From an uncultured bacterium (GTDB lineage Bacteria; Bacillota; Clostridia; Oscillospirales; Ruminococcaceae): DNA of 64,000 bases. Below the pieces are notes generated by a model, which did no database searches, had not been told where the DNA came from, and saw only the letters and a list, made by a program, of their open reading frames with translations. The position numbers were made by a program, and so were the translations under genes. The stretch lies in contig CAJMLV010000002.1 in NCBI GenBank assembly GCA_905214345.1, positions 51,273-115,272 of the forward strand, in the 5' to 3' direction. Below, piece after piece: positions 44,588-53,608 of the stretch. Position 1 is the stretch's first letter. Every line of letters starts with the position of its first letter.

Positions 44588-46582
44588 ATGAATGGTCTGG
44601 AATACCTGGCAGCCCGCGCCATGGCCCGGTGCGCCCCGCTGTTCAGGGGGCAGCCTGCCCTGGAAAAGCTGATTCAGGAATATGACGGCTTGACCGACGC
44701 ACAGAAGATGGAACTTCAGCTGGGCATATCCGGCGGGCGTTTTGCCGTTCTCAGCGAGGGATATTGTGCGGGGCAGCCGGCCGCCGATTTGGCCCTGGGC
44801 CTGGCGGTGGCCTGTGCCCTTTATCCCGCGGCGGAGAAAACCCTGACCCGGGCAGCGGGGGAACCATTATCCCTGTCTCTGGTCTGGCGGCTGGCTTCGG
44901 GCACACAGATCTGGGATGAACCGGATACTGCCCGGGAAACGCTGGAAAACCTGCGTCTGTTTTTGTCTGTGCCCCGCGGCAAAGGGGAATTTCGCGCGCC
45001 ACTGACCGCCGATGAGCGGTTGGTGGCCTATCTGGCCGGCGGGGATGAGATCGATCCCCTTGTGGCCGAGGTGGCGAAGTTCACCGCCGGGGAAAAGGAG
45101 GAGGTGCTGGTCCGGCATTCCCTGCTGGACGAGCTGACCCGGGCACTGGACTGTTCCCGGCAGGACGGCGTGCTGCTGCACCTGAGTGGTGCGCCGGGAA
45201 TCGGCAAGAACTTTGCGATGGATCATGCCGCCGCCGGTCTGGGGCTGCCTTTGCTCGCGGTGGACTGCCGCCTGCTGGAAGCCAACTCGCTGGAGGTCAT
45301 CTGGTCCATGATGGACAGTATCCGGCGGGAAGCGCTGTTTTACGGTGCGGTGGTCTGCCTGCGCCGGGCAGATAGCTTTGCCCGGCGGGCGCAGCCCGTG
45401 GAGGAAACGCATGAGCCCTGGGAAAAGCGTTTTTTGCATCTTTGCGTGGAACCGCTGGTGAAAAGCGATCTGTCGGTGTGTGTCTGCACCGATGAACCGG
45501 CCAGCTTTCTGCCATGGACCGACCGTCCGGTGCGGCAGATCGAATTTCCCGACTGCACACGGGCGGAACAGATCGCTTTGTGGCAGGGCCTGGCGGAGCG
45601 AGCCGGTGTGACTCTGGACCCGGTCCAGTGCGGCTCCAAGTACAAACTCAGCCCCCGGCAGATCGCCACGGCGGTGCGTCAGCTGGCCCACCAGGACAGG
45701 AACCCTACCCTGGCGGTGGTCAACCAGGTGTGCGGACGGGTCCTGCCGCCGCCTGACCAGGGAGGCATCCGGCGCATCCGGACCAGATATACGCTGGAGG
45801 ACCTGAAGCTGCCCGCAGAGCAAAAGCAGAAACTGCAGAATATCGCCGACCATGTGCTCTACCGGCACCTGGTCTACGACGAATGGAACATGGAAAGCCG
45901 TTTTGCCTACGGGCGCAATGTTTCCGCCCTGTTTGTGGGTCCGCCCGGCACCGGCAAGACCATGGCGGTGCATGTGCTCTCCAATATGCTGGACCTGCCG
46001 CTGTATCGCATCGACCTGTCCCAGGTGGTGGACAAATACATCGGCGAAACGGAAAAGCGGCTGGAAAAAATCTTTGATACGGCCGAAAAAAGCAACGTCA
46101 TCCTCTTTTTTGACGAGGCGGACTCCATCTTCGGCAAACGCAGCGAGGTCAACGACGCCAAGGACAAGTATGCCAATACAGAGGTCAGCTATATCCTGCA
46201 GCGCATCGAACAGTATGACGGCATCGTGATCCTGGCCACCAACTACAAGCGCAACATCGACGAAGCATTCATGCGTCGCATGCGGTATCTGGTGGAATTT
46301 CAGCTGCCTTCCCCCGAACTGCGGGAGGAAATCTGGCAAGGCAGCTTTGCTCCGCAGGTCCCCCTGCAGGAGATCGAATTCCCCTATCTGGCCCGGCAGT
46401 TTGAGTTGTCCGGCGGCAGCATCAAGAATGTGGCCCTCAATGCGGTGTTTCTGGCGGCGGAATCCGGCGGGCCCGTGACCATGCGGCACATTCTGGAAAG
46501 CCTGCGGGACGAAAACCTGAAAATGGGAAAACCCATGCTGCCCCAGGATTTTGCGGAGTATGCCCCGCTGATACGGTCATAA
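44588..46582 (+). CDS. AAA+ ATPase, CIS-associated (Pvc15-like), second of two
   Basis: 664 residues from ATG 44588, 7 nt after AAGGAGA; ATG 44564 (ATGA overlap) and ATG 44582 are alternatives. A degenerate P-loop domain (GAPGIGKN, ~residue 202) precedes a canonical AAA+ domain: Walker A GPPGTGKT (~451), Walker B VILFFDEADSIFGKR (~504), sensor-1 VILATN and arginine finger FMRRMRY. Pvc15-type ATPases close the structural cluster in PVC/Afp. It is a paralogue of the 7271 product, but the two differ strongly outside the AAA core. Confidence 0.9.
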   Translation: MNGLEYLAARAMARCAPLFRGQPALEKLIQEYDGLTDAQKMELQLGISGGRFAVLSEGYCAGQPAADLALGLAVACALYPAAEKTLTRAAGEPLSLSLVWRLASGTQIWDEPDTARETLENLRLFLSVPRGKGEFRAPLTADERLVAYLAGGDEIDPLVAEVAKFTAGEKEEVLVRHSLLDELTRALDCSRQDGVLLHLSGAPGIGKNFAMDHAAAGLGLPLLAVDCRLLEANSLEVIWSMMDSIRREALFYGAVVCLRRADSFARRAQPVEETHEPWEKRFLHLCVEPLVKSDLSVCVCTDEPASFLPWTDRPVRQIEFPDCTRAEQIALWQGLAERAGVTLDPVQCGSKYKLSPRQIATAVRQLAHQDRNPTLAVVNQVCGRVLPPPDQGGIRRIRTRYTLEDLKLPAEQKQKLQNIADHVLYRHLVYDEWNMESRFAYGRNVSALFVGPPGTGKTMAVHVLSNMLDLPLYRIDLSQVVDKYIGETEKRLEKIFDTAEKSNVILFFDEADSIFGKRSEVNDAKDKYANTEVSYILQRIEQYDGIVILATNYKRNIDEAFMRRMRYLVEFQLPSPELREEIWQGSFAPQVPLQEIEFPYLARQFELSGGSIKNVALNAVFLAAESGGPVTMRHILESLRDENLKMGKPMLPQDFAEYAPLIRS

Positions 46583-46588
46583 AAACAG

Positions 46589-46630
46589 ACAGTCCCCTGT
46601 GCCGTAGTGCACAGGGGACTGTTGTTTTTT
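46589..46630 (+). terminator. Strong terminator closing the CIS block
   Basis: ACAGTCCCCTGTGC (46589-46602) pairs perfectly over 14 bp with GCACAGGGGACTGT (46609-46622), followed by TGTTTTTT. It lies between convergent genes; on the minus strand only a short T run follows, so it mainly serves the plus strand. Confidence 0.92.
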
Positions 46631-46635
46631 GCGGG

Positions 46636-48735
46636 TCATGCCAGTCGGCGGACGGTTTCTTCAAATTCCTGGCAGTGGGCACGCTCCCGGCGTATGCCGT
46701 CCAGAGATCCTTCCAGTTCTCTGCGTTGGGCAGATACCGGCGCCAGCAGCTGGGCGCAGAAGTCCTCCTGGGCGGCGCGGACGGTCCGCTCAAATCGGCG
46801 GGCTCCTTCATCCAGTTCCCGCCGGGCTGCCGCCAGAGCTTCCTGCACGGCTTCCCGGCAGCCTTCTTCCAGAGCGGCCCGGGAGGCCGGGTCACAGGCT
46901 CTGGAAGGAAAACGGGTCTGCAGACGGGTCCGCAGGGCTTCGGTGCCCAGTGTCAGCCGGGGAGGATACAGGTGGGAGAGCGCACGCCGTACCATTTCCG
47001 GCACAGCATCGCCCTGTTCCGGGCATCCGATCTCAGTCAGGGCAGTCCGGGCATACATCATCAGACGATTATGCAGCCGGGCGGTATCGGTCATGGGGGC
47101 GTAGATGCCGTCCCACAGCAAAGAGAATTCCCGGGGGAACTCTTTCAGAAATTCCACGGTATCGCCCACTTCCCAGTAAGAGTGGGCGGTTTGCTGCACA
47201 GAGTATTCCCGATGGCTGTGTCCCCAGGTCCAGGGTTTCCAAAGCACCGTATCCGAGATAGTCTGGGCCTCGCTGCGCAGGGTCACATCGGTGCGTTCCG
47301 CGGGCGCGGGGGAGGCCCGGCCCATCTCTTCCAGGGCGGCACGGGCATTGTCCAGCAAGCCTTCCAGCGGCTGCAGGTAGGCATCAAACAGCTGGGTGGT
47401 CTGGGCGGTGATGCGCCGTGCATCCTCGGCCAGGCGGGCGCTGCGTTCCATGGCCTGCCGTTCAGCTGCCCGCAGGGTTTCGCCACGGGCACGGCGGTGG
47501 GCGCACAGCCGGTCCAGCAGGTCCCGCAGTTCAGTCTGGGATACAGCGGCAAAGCTGTCCGCTTTGCTTGCCAGTGTGGCGTCCTTTTCGGCGGCAAAAC
47601 GGTCAAACTGCCGCCGCGCTTCCTCCATATTCCCCAGGCGCCGCAGTTCTTCCGGGTCCGGGGTTCCGTCAAACAGGCAGGCGGCCACGGCTTGTTCGGC
47701 GGGGGTGTAATCGGCGGGGGATTTGTCCGCCATGCGGTGGGCCACAGGCGAGACAAAAAGCGGTTCCCGGCAGTCCCGGATGACTTCCAGCACAGGCTGG
47801 GGTACTCCGCGGCGCTGCAGGGTACGCACCACCTCGTCCAGTTTCCCGGCGGCCCGCCCGGCCAGACGGCGTCGGACATCCTCTGCGGTAACAGGACCTT
47901 CGGCGGCACGCACATCTGCCAGTGCGCCGTCAAAGCGGCTGCCTACCAGCAGAAGCCGCCGGACGCCCTTCTGGGGCAGCTGGGCGCAGAGAAGCGCCAG
48001 GTCGTTCTCGTCCAGAAAATAGCCGCTGTGGCTCAGGAAGAAGGCAGCGTCACATACTTCCAGAAACTCCCGGGTCCGCTGGGAACGGGAGAGCACGGGG
48101 TCGTTCAGACCGGGGGTGTCCACCACCGATACGCCCCGCAGTTCTTCCCGGCAAAGGCCCAGTGTCACACACTTTACAAAGGGGGACCGGACTCCCCGGC
48201 CGCCGGCGGTGTCTTCCAGCAGTTCGGCCAGGGCATCCTCGCCGGGACAGGGGAAAACCTCGGTGCCCTTGGCGGCACAGCGTACCCGTTCTTCCTCCAT
48301 GCCTTCGGCGGCACGCAGGATCTCCCGGGCACCCCGGGCGGTGGGGCTTTCCAGCGGGACGGCAGCGCTGCGGCGCAGCAGTTCCCAGTCCTCTTCGGTA
48401 TAATATTCCACGGTCAGGCTGGTTTCGGGGGCATATTCCAGCCGGGTAAGTACGGCGGTCTTGGGGCTGGCTGCCTGGGGCAGCAGGCTCTGCCCGCCAA
48501 ACAGAAGGGCGTTCAGAAAGGTGGATTTGCCCGCCTTCACCTGCCCGATGACCGCCAGGCTGAACAGGTGTTCCTCCTCAAAAAAGGTCCGGCTCTTTCG
48601 GGTGTACGCATCCCGCAGTTCCTGCACAGCGGCAGCTTCTTCCGGCCAGGGGGCCAGCTGGGCGCACAATTCGTCCAGGGTCTTCCCGAAGCGTTCAGCC
48701 CGGAGGCGGGCTTCCTGGGTGCGGTCAAACATCAT
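46636..48735 (-). CDS. Dynamin-family GTPase (second of pair)
   Basis: 699 residues from ATG 48735, 5 nt after GAGGAGGG and overlapping the end of the upstream GTPase by 11 nt. GTPase motifs: G1 GQVKAGKST (~residue 66), a switch-I Thr region (PKTAVLTRL), G3 DTPGLND and a G4-like LLLVGSRFDG. The long C-terminal part is helical (stalk-like, rich in Glu/Arg/Ala) with a weakly hydrophobic middle. Bacterial dynamin-like proteins often occur as adjacent pairs that form hetero-oligomers and bend or fuse membranes, or protect membranes from damage and phages. No link to the CIS is proven beyond adjacency. Confidence 0.85.
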   Translation of the reverse strand: MMFDRTQEARLRAERFGKTLDELCAQLAPWPEEAAAVQELRDAYTRKSRTFFEEEHLFSLAVIGQVKAGKSTFLNALLFGGQSLLPQAASPKTAVLTRLEYAPETSLTVEYYTEEDWELLRRSAAVPLESPTARGAREILRAAEGMEEERVRCAAKGTEVFPCPGEDALAELLEDTAGGRGVRSPFVKCVTLGLCREELRGVSVVDTPGLNDPVLSRSQRTREFLEVCDAAFFLSHSGYFLDENDLALLCAQLPQKGVRRLLLVGSRFDGALADVRAAEGPVTAEDVRRRLAGRAAGKLDEVVRTLQRRGVPQPVLEVIRDCREPLFVSPVAHRMADKSPADYTPAEQAVAACLFDGTPDPEELRRLGNMEEARRQFDRFAAEKDATLASKADSFAAVSQTELRDLLDRLCAHRRARGETLRAAERQAMERSARLAEDARRITAQTTQLFDAYLQPLEGLLDNARAALEEMGRASPAPAERTDVTLRSEAQTISDTVLWKPWTWGHSHREYSVQQTAHSYWEVGDTVEFLKEFPREFSLLWDGIYAPMTDTARLHNRLMMYARTALTEIGCPEQGDAVPEMVRRALSHLYPPRLTLGTEALRTRLQTRFPSRACDPASRAALEEGCREAVQEALAAARRELDEGARRFERTVRAAQEDFCAQLLAPVSAQRRELEGSLDGIRRERAHCQEFEETVRRLA

Positions 48736-50230
48736 CGGAACCCTCCTCAAGTCGTCCGGTCATCTGTCGGAGCCGGGCCAGATCGTTTTGCAGCTCTTCC
48801 AGCGTCTGGCTGCTGACGGCGGCCTGTTCATGCTGCTGGCGGCGGGTATCCTCCAGGGCTTTGCGCAGCGAGGCCAGCTGCTCGTACAGCGGGTCGGACA
48901 AGGTGCGGCTCAGCTGACGGAACGCTTCTCTCCCGCCCTGGCACAGGCACTGTTCCACCAGCGCCTGCAGCGCGTCGGAAAGGGCGTCGGGGGCAGTGGA
49001 ACTGCCGAAGAGGGTCTCGGTGCCGGGGAAGGCACTGTCCATCAATGTTTCGGGTTCGACTTCCCGGGCGGGAATGGTCAGCCCGTACAGGCTGGCCACA
49101 CGGCGCATGGTCTTTTCGTAGGAAGCCAAAACGGGGAGAATGTGGCTGCGGGCCTCAGCGTGGATCACGCTGAGCACGGCCCCGTCTGCAAAGGGGGCGG
49201 GGTCCTGCCCGGCGGTCAGCAGGTCGGCCAGCGGTGCGGCAAGGGGGGCCAGGGTGTCCCGGCTGCGGCGGGCGGCATCCTCCGCCGTCTGCTCCACCAG
49301 GCGGGCGGCCCGCTGGTTCATCTCTTCCACCACGGTGTTCAGCCGTTCCAGCCGTTCATCCAGCAAATCGGCTTTGCGGGCCAGTTCCGGTTCCAGCAGA
49401 CGCCGGCTCCGGATGCGCTCTTTCAGATAACGTACAGCGTGGGCAGTGCCAGCCAGCAGGCAGCGCCGGGCTTCGGCGTCCCGCAGTTCACCGGCGCGTA
49501 CCTGCAAAGCCTGCAGGAATTCCGGCACGCCCTCCGGCCGGGTATCAGCGGTGCAGCTGACCCGGCACAGGCGGACCTGTAACCCCAGCTGCTCTGCCAG
49601 ACTTTCTTCCAGGTAGGCGGCAATGGTCTGCTGCTGTTCCGGACTGAACTGGTCGCATTTGGTCAAAACGCACAGCACCGGTTTGTTGCCAAGAGGCAGG
49701 GCCGAAAGAAACGCGGCCATGCTTTCGGTGATAACGGGAGCATCTGCCCCGAACACCAGTATGTATGCCCCGGCATCCCGAATCAGGCCGGGCAGCATGG
49801 TGCTGCGCACCGCCTGGGGCGTGCCCACACCGGGGGCGTCCAGCAGGCTGATGCCGGGCAGTTCGGCCAGGGCAGGCAGGGGAAGGCAGACCCGGGCCAT
49901 CTGGGCACCTTCCAGAGCGCCGTCTGCAGCACGCAGGACGGTGGGGTCGGACCGGAAAGCGCGGCCGTCCCGCAGCAGGGTCACGCCCTGGCTGCCGTAA
50001 CAGATCTCTACCGGCAGACGGGTTTCTTCCTCTGCCGACACCCGTACCAGCCGGGTGTTCAGAAGCCCGTTGATGAGCGCGCTTTTGCCGGTATTGAAGG
50101 CGCCCAGCACGGCCACCCGGACACGGTATTCTTCGGCCAGTCCGGCACCTCGTTCCAGCTCCTGGGCGGAAAGACCGTATTTGCGGCACAGGTCTGCGGC
50201 CTGTGTCAGGCTTTGCGTCAGCTCCTCCAC
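48725..50230 (-). CDS. Dynamin-family GTPase (first of pair)
   Basis: 501 residues from a GTG at 50230, 8 nt after AAAAGGAGG; the longer upstream frame passes into the promoter and is rejected. G1 GAFNTGKSA (~residue 44), switch region EEETRLPVE, G3 DAPGVGTPQ and G4 TKCD are all present. The C-terminal half forms predicted helices (RSRRLLEPELARKADLLDER). Smaller than its partner, matching the short/long composition of known bacterial dynamin pairs. The tight overlap indicates joint translation. Confidence 0.88.
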   Translation of the reverse strand: MEELTQSLTQAADLCRKYGLSAQELERGAGLAEEYRVRVAVLGAFNTGKSALINGLLNTRLVRVSAEEETRLPVEICYGSQGVTLLRDGRAFRSDPTVLRAADGALEGAQMARVCLPLPALAELPGISLLDAPGVGTPQAVRSTMLPGLIRDAGAYILVFGADAPVITESMAAFLSALPLGNKPVLCVLTKCDQFSPEQQQTIAAYLEESLAEQLGLQVRLCRVSCTADTRPEGVPEFLQALQVRAGELRDAEARRCLLAGTAHAVRYLKERIRSRRLLEPELARKADLLDERLERLNTVVEEMNQRAARLVEQTAEDAARRSRDTLAPLAAPLADLLTAGQDPAPFADGAVLSVIHAEARSHILPVLASYEKTMRRVASLYGLTIPAREVEPETLMDSAFPGTETLFGSSTAPDALSDALQALVEQCLCQGGREAFRQLSRTLSDPLYEQLASLRKALEDTRRQQHEQAAVSSQTLEELQNDLARLRQMTGRLEEGSDDV

Positions 50231-50275
50231 GCGGGCACCTCCTTTTTTGTGGAAATCGGTCGATAATCTTTTTCC

Positions 50276-50305
50276 ATTATACAGGATTTCGGCAGGAAAA
50301 GCCAA
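50276..50305 (-). promoter_or_regulatory. Promoter of the dynamin pair
   Basis: On the minus strand: TTGGCT (50305-50300), 18-nt spacer, perfect TATAAT (50281-50276); start point near 50269, ~40 nt before the GTG. The 50306-50475 gap upstream has no other supported feature. Confidence 0.65.
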
Positions 50306-50475
50306 TCTTTTCCCGCCGAAAAAGCACCTGCTTCGGAGAAAATGCGTATCTGTATCTCTTTGTCATAAGGAGGAAAACAGACGGCCGTTGTGCAGGAGAA
50401 TTTGGCTGCACAGTCAACCTGTCTGTCGGTGCCAAAGCAGGGGACCGCAGATTCCGGAACGGCCCGATAACAGGA

Positions 50476-50500
50476 AAAGCCGGGAAAACTTCCCGGCTTT
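50476..50500 (-). terminator. Terminator after the ABC/GH3-remnant operon
   Basis: Minus-strand AAAGCCGGGAA pairs with TTCCCGGCTTT over a 3-nt loop and is followed by TTTT. It lies ~55 nt after the GH3-remnant stop. Confidence 0.75.
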
Positions 50501-50553
50501 CTCTGTTACTTTGATATACAAATTGTACAAAGATGGTGAATTATTTCGGATGG

Positions 50554-51204
50554 TTAATAGGAAAGTCCGAATCCGTATTCATAATACCGGCCCGCGGCGT
50601 CACGGTACGCATAGGCTTTTCCGTTCTCATCCTTGAGGGCGTCGGGCATGTACTTGTCCTTGTCGTAGCCGGGCACGTCGTTGGGGCTGATGCAGACACC
50701 GTCGGCGTTGACGGCCAGCACTTCGTCCCCGCGGGGCAGGGTCAGAGGCAGTTTGCCCACAGGAGCAAACCGGCCCCGCATCACATCCAGGGTGGCATCG
50801 GGGTAGGTGTCGAACCCGGCGGTGAGAGCGTCGCACAGGGGTTCCAGGCTGCCGGGCTGCCAGGCCAGAGAGATGTTCAGGTTGCCGATGACCTTGCCGC
50901 CCCGGGCGTGCACCGTCCGGGCAATCTCGGCAATGCGGCCCATGCCGGTGACGGTGGTCTCCTCGTGGGTTTCGGGGGCGGGGCGGCCCTCCTCATCCAC
51001 ATTGTGTACCGTCTTGCCTTCGCACAGATCCAGCTCCAGATACCCCGGGGTAGCGCTGAAATAGGCGCCGGACTGGGGCGTCACAAAGAGCAGAGCGTAA
51101 TCGGCGTTGGCGGGATCATCGGTGAGGGTCAGGTCCTTCAGCAGTTCCCGCAGTCTGGCGGTGGACTGTTCCGAAAGCCGGGGGTCCTGACTGGGGAAAT
51201 GCAG
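50554..51204 (-). pseudogene. C-terminal remnant of a GH3 glycoside hydrolase
   Basis: About 217 codons in one open frame, including YALLFVTPQSGAYFS, RTVHARGGKVIGNLNISLAW, the GFDTYPDATLDVMRGRFAPV motif with GKLPLTLPRGDE, and a final YYEYGFGLSY. This is the GH3 C-terminal domain ending at the usual FGYGLSY-like motif. The catalytic (alpha/beta)8 barrel is absent. No ribosome site or convincing start codon is found (the first GTG, 51084, lacks one), and the frame runs into the 3' end of the ABC permease gene. Best read as debris of a deleted beta-glucosidase-type gene now joined to this operon. Confidence 0.8.
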
Positions 51205-51205
51205 C

Positions 51206-53608
51206 TCAGTCTTTGGGCAAAAGACCTTTCCATTCGTATGCGTACAGACAGTTGGTCATCAGACCCAGGAAAGCGGCAACGACGGCGGCCAGTAATACCA
51301 GAACGATGATGCTGTAATCGTAAGGCAGCCCCTGGGAGCCGTAACCCTGAACAGCCAGCAGACCCACGGCGTGGAACAACGGCCAGAAACCCAGCCACTG
51401 AATCCCGCCGGCCATGCCCGAAAGGCTCAGCAGCGGCGGCAGACAATACCCCACGGCGCTGACGAACAGGGTGGGGAGGGAATTGCCGAAGGCCCGCCCC
51501 AGCCACAGGGTGATGGTGCCCATGCACAGGCAGGCCGCCGCCCGGCATAGGAACCAGAACAGCAGTATGTCGGACAAGGTGAAGCAGGCGGGCAGGTTCC
51601 CCAGCTCGGAAATGCTGACGGCGGGCGCCATCAAGGCAGGCAGACCGTAGTCCCGCAGTACCCGGATCAGGTGGGGCAGGCAGGTGGCGGCCGCAATGCC
51701 CACCGCCACCCCGGCGCTGACAGCCAGCTTGGCCCGCACCGTATGTTTGCGGCCCAGGGGTGTGGTGCACAGGATCTCTTCCATGCCGCCTTTTCGTTCC
51801 ATGGCAAACAGGCCGGAAAAACACAGGGCGCAGAGCAGCCCCGCGTATAAAGTGTCCTGGACGTCTGCCGTGTCACCGAACCCGAACAGTTCCCGGTAGC
51901 CGCTTTCGTACACCAGCCAGGCTTTGGGGTGTTCTTTCAGATAATAGTTGATGTTCTGGCTGATGATCTGTTGGTACACGCCGTATTTCTGCTGCAGGGC
52001 CGAATACGCCAGCAGCGCATCGGCGCTCAGCTGTCCGGCGGCCACTTTTTTCTGCACGGCCAGCAGGGGAGCAAATTCCTTGCCCTGCTGTTCCAGCCAG
52101 TCCCGGCTTTCCTGGGTGTACGGGCCGGAAAGCTCCTTCATATAGTAGGCGTAGTAGATTTCTTCGGCGTCGATATAGCTTTCGGGGGTCACACCCTGCC
52201 AGATACCGAACCCCACAAAGGCAGCCAGAAAGAGAGCCGCGCCGTTCAGGACCAGCAGTTTGCGGCTTTCCTCCCGCCAGACGGTAGTGGCGCGGGTTCG
52301 GTGGCGGCGGCCCGAAACAAACCTCTGTTTGGGTGCGGGCAGAAGCTGAGCGCGGGCAAAGACAATACAGAAAGCAGCCCCAAACCCCGCGCCGAATATT
52401 ATGGCGGCGGTCCACTCCACCAGCGGCAGCCCGATGGGGGAGCCGAACCAGTAAAGATTGCGGTAGTTGCCCAGCAGCTCGTTGGTCTGCAGCAGGCTGG
52501 CCAGGTTGGCGTATTTCACCACGTTCAACCGGCTGGTGGCGGGGATCGCCGCCCGGATACCGTACATGGCCAGGGGCAAAACCAGCGCGCCCACCCAGCC
52601 CACGGCGGCCCGGCGGGCCATCAGCGCTGCCAGCATGACCCACAGGCCCATGACAAAAGCCCCGGCCCATTTGGCCAGCAGAAAGCGGAAGAGATACTGC
52701 CCTACCGTGATCTGCATGGTGCACCGCATAAGGGCGGGGACGCTCTGAATGGTGCGGGTCAGGGGCCCCAGCCCGAAAGCGGCCCCGCAGTATGCCAGGT
52801 TCACCCCGTACAGCAGCATCAGCACACCGAGCAGAGAGATGGAAAAGGCTCCCGTTTTGACCAGGGCGGTCTGCAGCCTTCCGCCCGGCAGACTGCGCAC
52901 CAGGGCCAGCAGGCCGCTGTCCCGCTCCTGCCGTACCAGCAGCAGAGCCAGCAACAGCATGGCCGCCAGCAGGATCAGGTCGGTGAAGGTATAGGAGAGA
53001 GCGGTGTACAGGCCTTTCTGCGGATAGTAGTCGATGGGAATGTCATTCAGCCCGGCGTATATCCGGGCGGTGAGTTCAATGTTTTTCAGATCGTAGCCGG
53101 TGGAATCCTTCTGGAAAATGGAGATCCCCGCCAGTTGGCAGGCCTTGGTCTGTACGCTGTCCAGAAACTCCCCATACCCGGCCACCGTATCGTATTCGCC
53201 GCACAGCTGACTGAACAGCCGGTAGTCCAGGGTCAGGCTGGTGGTATACAAATCGTAACTTTTGTCTTTATATTCCTGCTCGTATTCGTCAAAAAGGCCG
53301 GCGTTTTCCTCCCGGTAATTCTGCAGATAGACACTGTCACCGTAGGCCAGTTCCCGGTAATAGTCGGTGATGCGCAGCAGACTTTCGTATTCGGTCAGTT
53401 TCTCGTGGAGAAATTCCCCTTTTTCTTCCATGGTCATGCCGCTCATCTCTGCCCCCACGGCCTTGTATGCCGCGGCGGGGGGCTGGTTGGGGGTAGGGCG
53501 GGTTCCCATCCAGAGCAGCAGAAGGTTGGCGGCGGCCAGCACCGCCAGCAAAAGGGGAAAGACCCGGCTGCCCCAGACCTTGCGCAGCTCGGCAAAAAGC
53601 AGACTCAT
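51206..53608 (-). CDS. ABC-2 type transporter permease, duplicated (800 residues)
   Basis: 800 residues with about 12 membrane helices in two homologous halves, each with a large outer loop after its first helix (residues ~45-190 and ~480-580). TM patterns include VFPLLLAVLAAANLLLLWMG and LILLAAMLLLALLLV. Partner ATPase overlaps by 4 nt at 53605. Bacillota ABC-2 exporters of this shape, next to LytTR/GHKL regulators, often export peptides or give resistance to antimicrobial peptides; the substrate is unknown here. The stop is followed immediately by the GH3 remnant. Confidence 0.85.
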   Translation of the reverse strand: MSLLFAELRKVWGSRVFPLLLAVLAAANLLLLWMGTRPTPNQPPAAAYKAVGAEMSGMTMEEKGEFLHEKLTEYESLLRITDYYRELAYGDSVYLQNYREENAGLFDEYEQEYKDKSYDLYTTSLTLDYRLFSQLCGEYDTVAGYGEFLDSVQTKACQLAGISIFQKDSTGYDLKNIELTARIYAGLNDIPIDYYPQKGLYTALSYTFTDLILLAAMLLLALLLVRQERDSGLLALVRSLPGGRLQTALVKTGAFSISLLGVLMLLYGVNLAYCGAAFGLGPLTRTIQSVPALMRCTMQITVGQYLFRFLLAKWAGAFVMGLWVMLAALMARRAAVGWVGALVLPLAMYGIRAAIPATSRLNVVKYANLASLLQTNELLGNYRNLYWFGSPIGLPLVEWTAAIIFGAGFGAAFCIVFARAQLLPAPKQRFVSGRRHRTRATTVWREESRKLLVLNGAALFLAAFVGFGIWQGVTPESYIDAEEIYYAYYMKELSGPYTQESRDWLEQQGKEFAPLLAVQKKVAAGQLSADALLAYSALQQKYGVYQQIISQNINYYLKEHPKAWLVYESGYRELFGFGDTADVQDTLYAGLLCALCFSGLFAMERKGGMEEILCTTPLGRKHTVRAKLAVSAGVAVGIAAATCLPHLIRVLRDYGLPALMAPAVSISELGNLPACFTLSDILLFWFLCRAAACLCMGTITLWLGRAFGNSLPTLFVSAVGYCLPPLLSLSGMAGGIQWLGFWPLFHAVGLLAVQGYGSQGLPYDYSIIVLVLLAAVVAAFLGLMTNCLYAYEWKGLLPKD

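Noticed and set aside
6430..46622. Prophage
   Set aside because: Only tail-type genes occur; there is no capsid, portal, terminase, integrase, holin or lysin gene, and the membrane and AAA+ genes fit a CIS.
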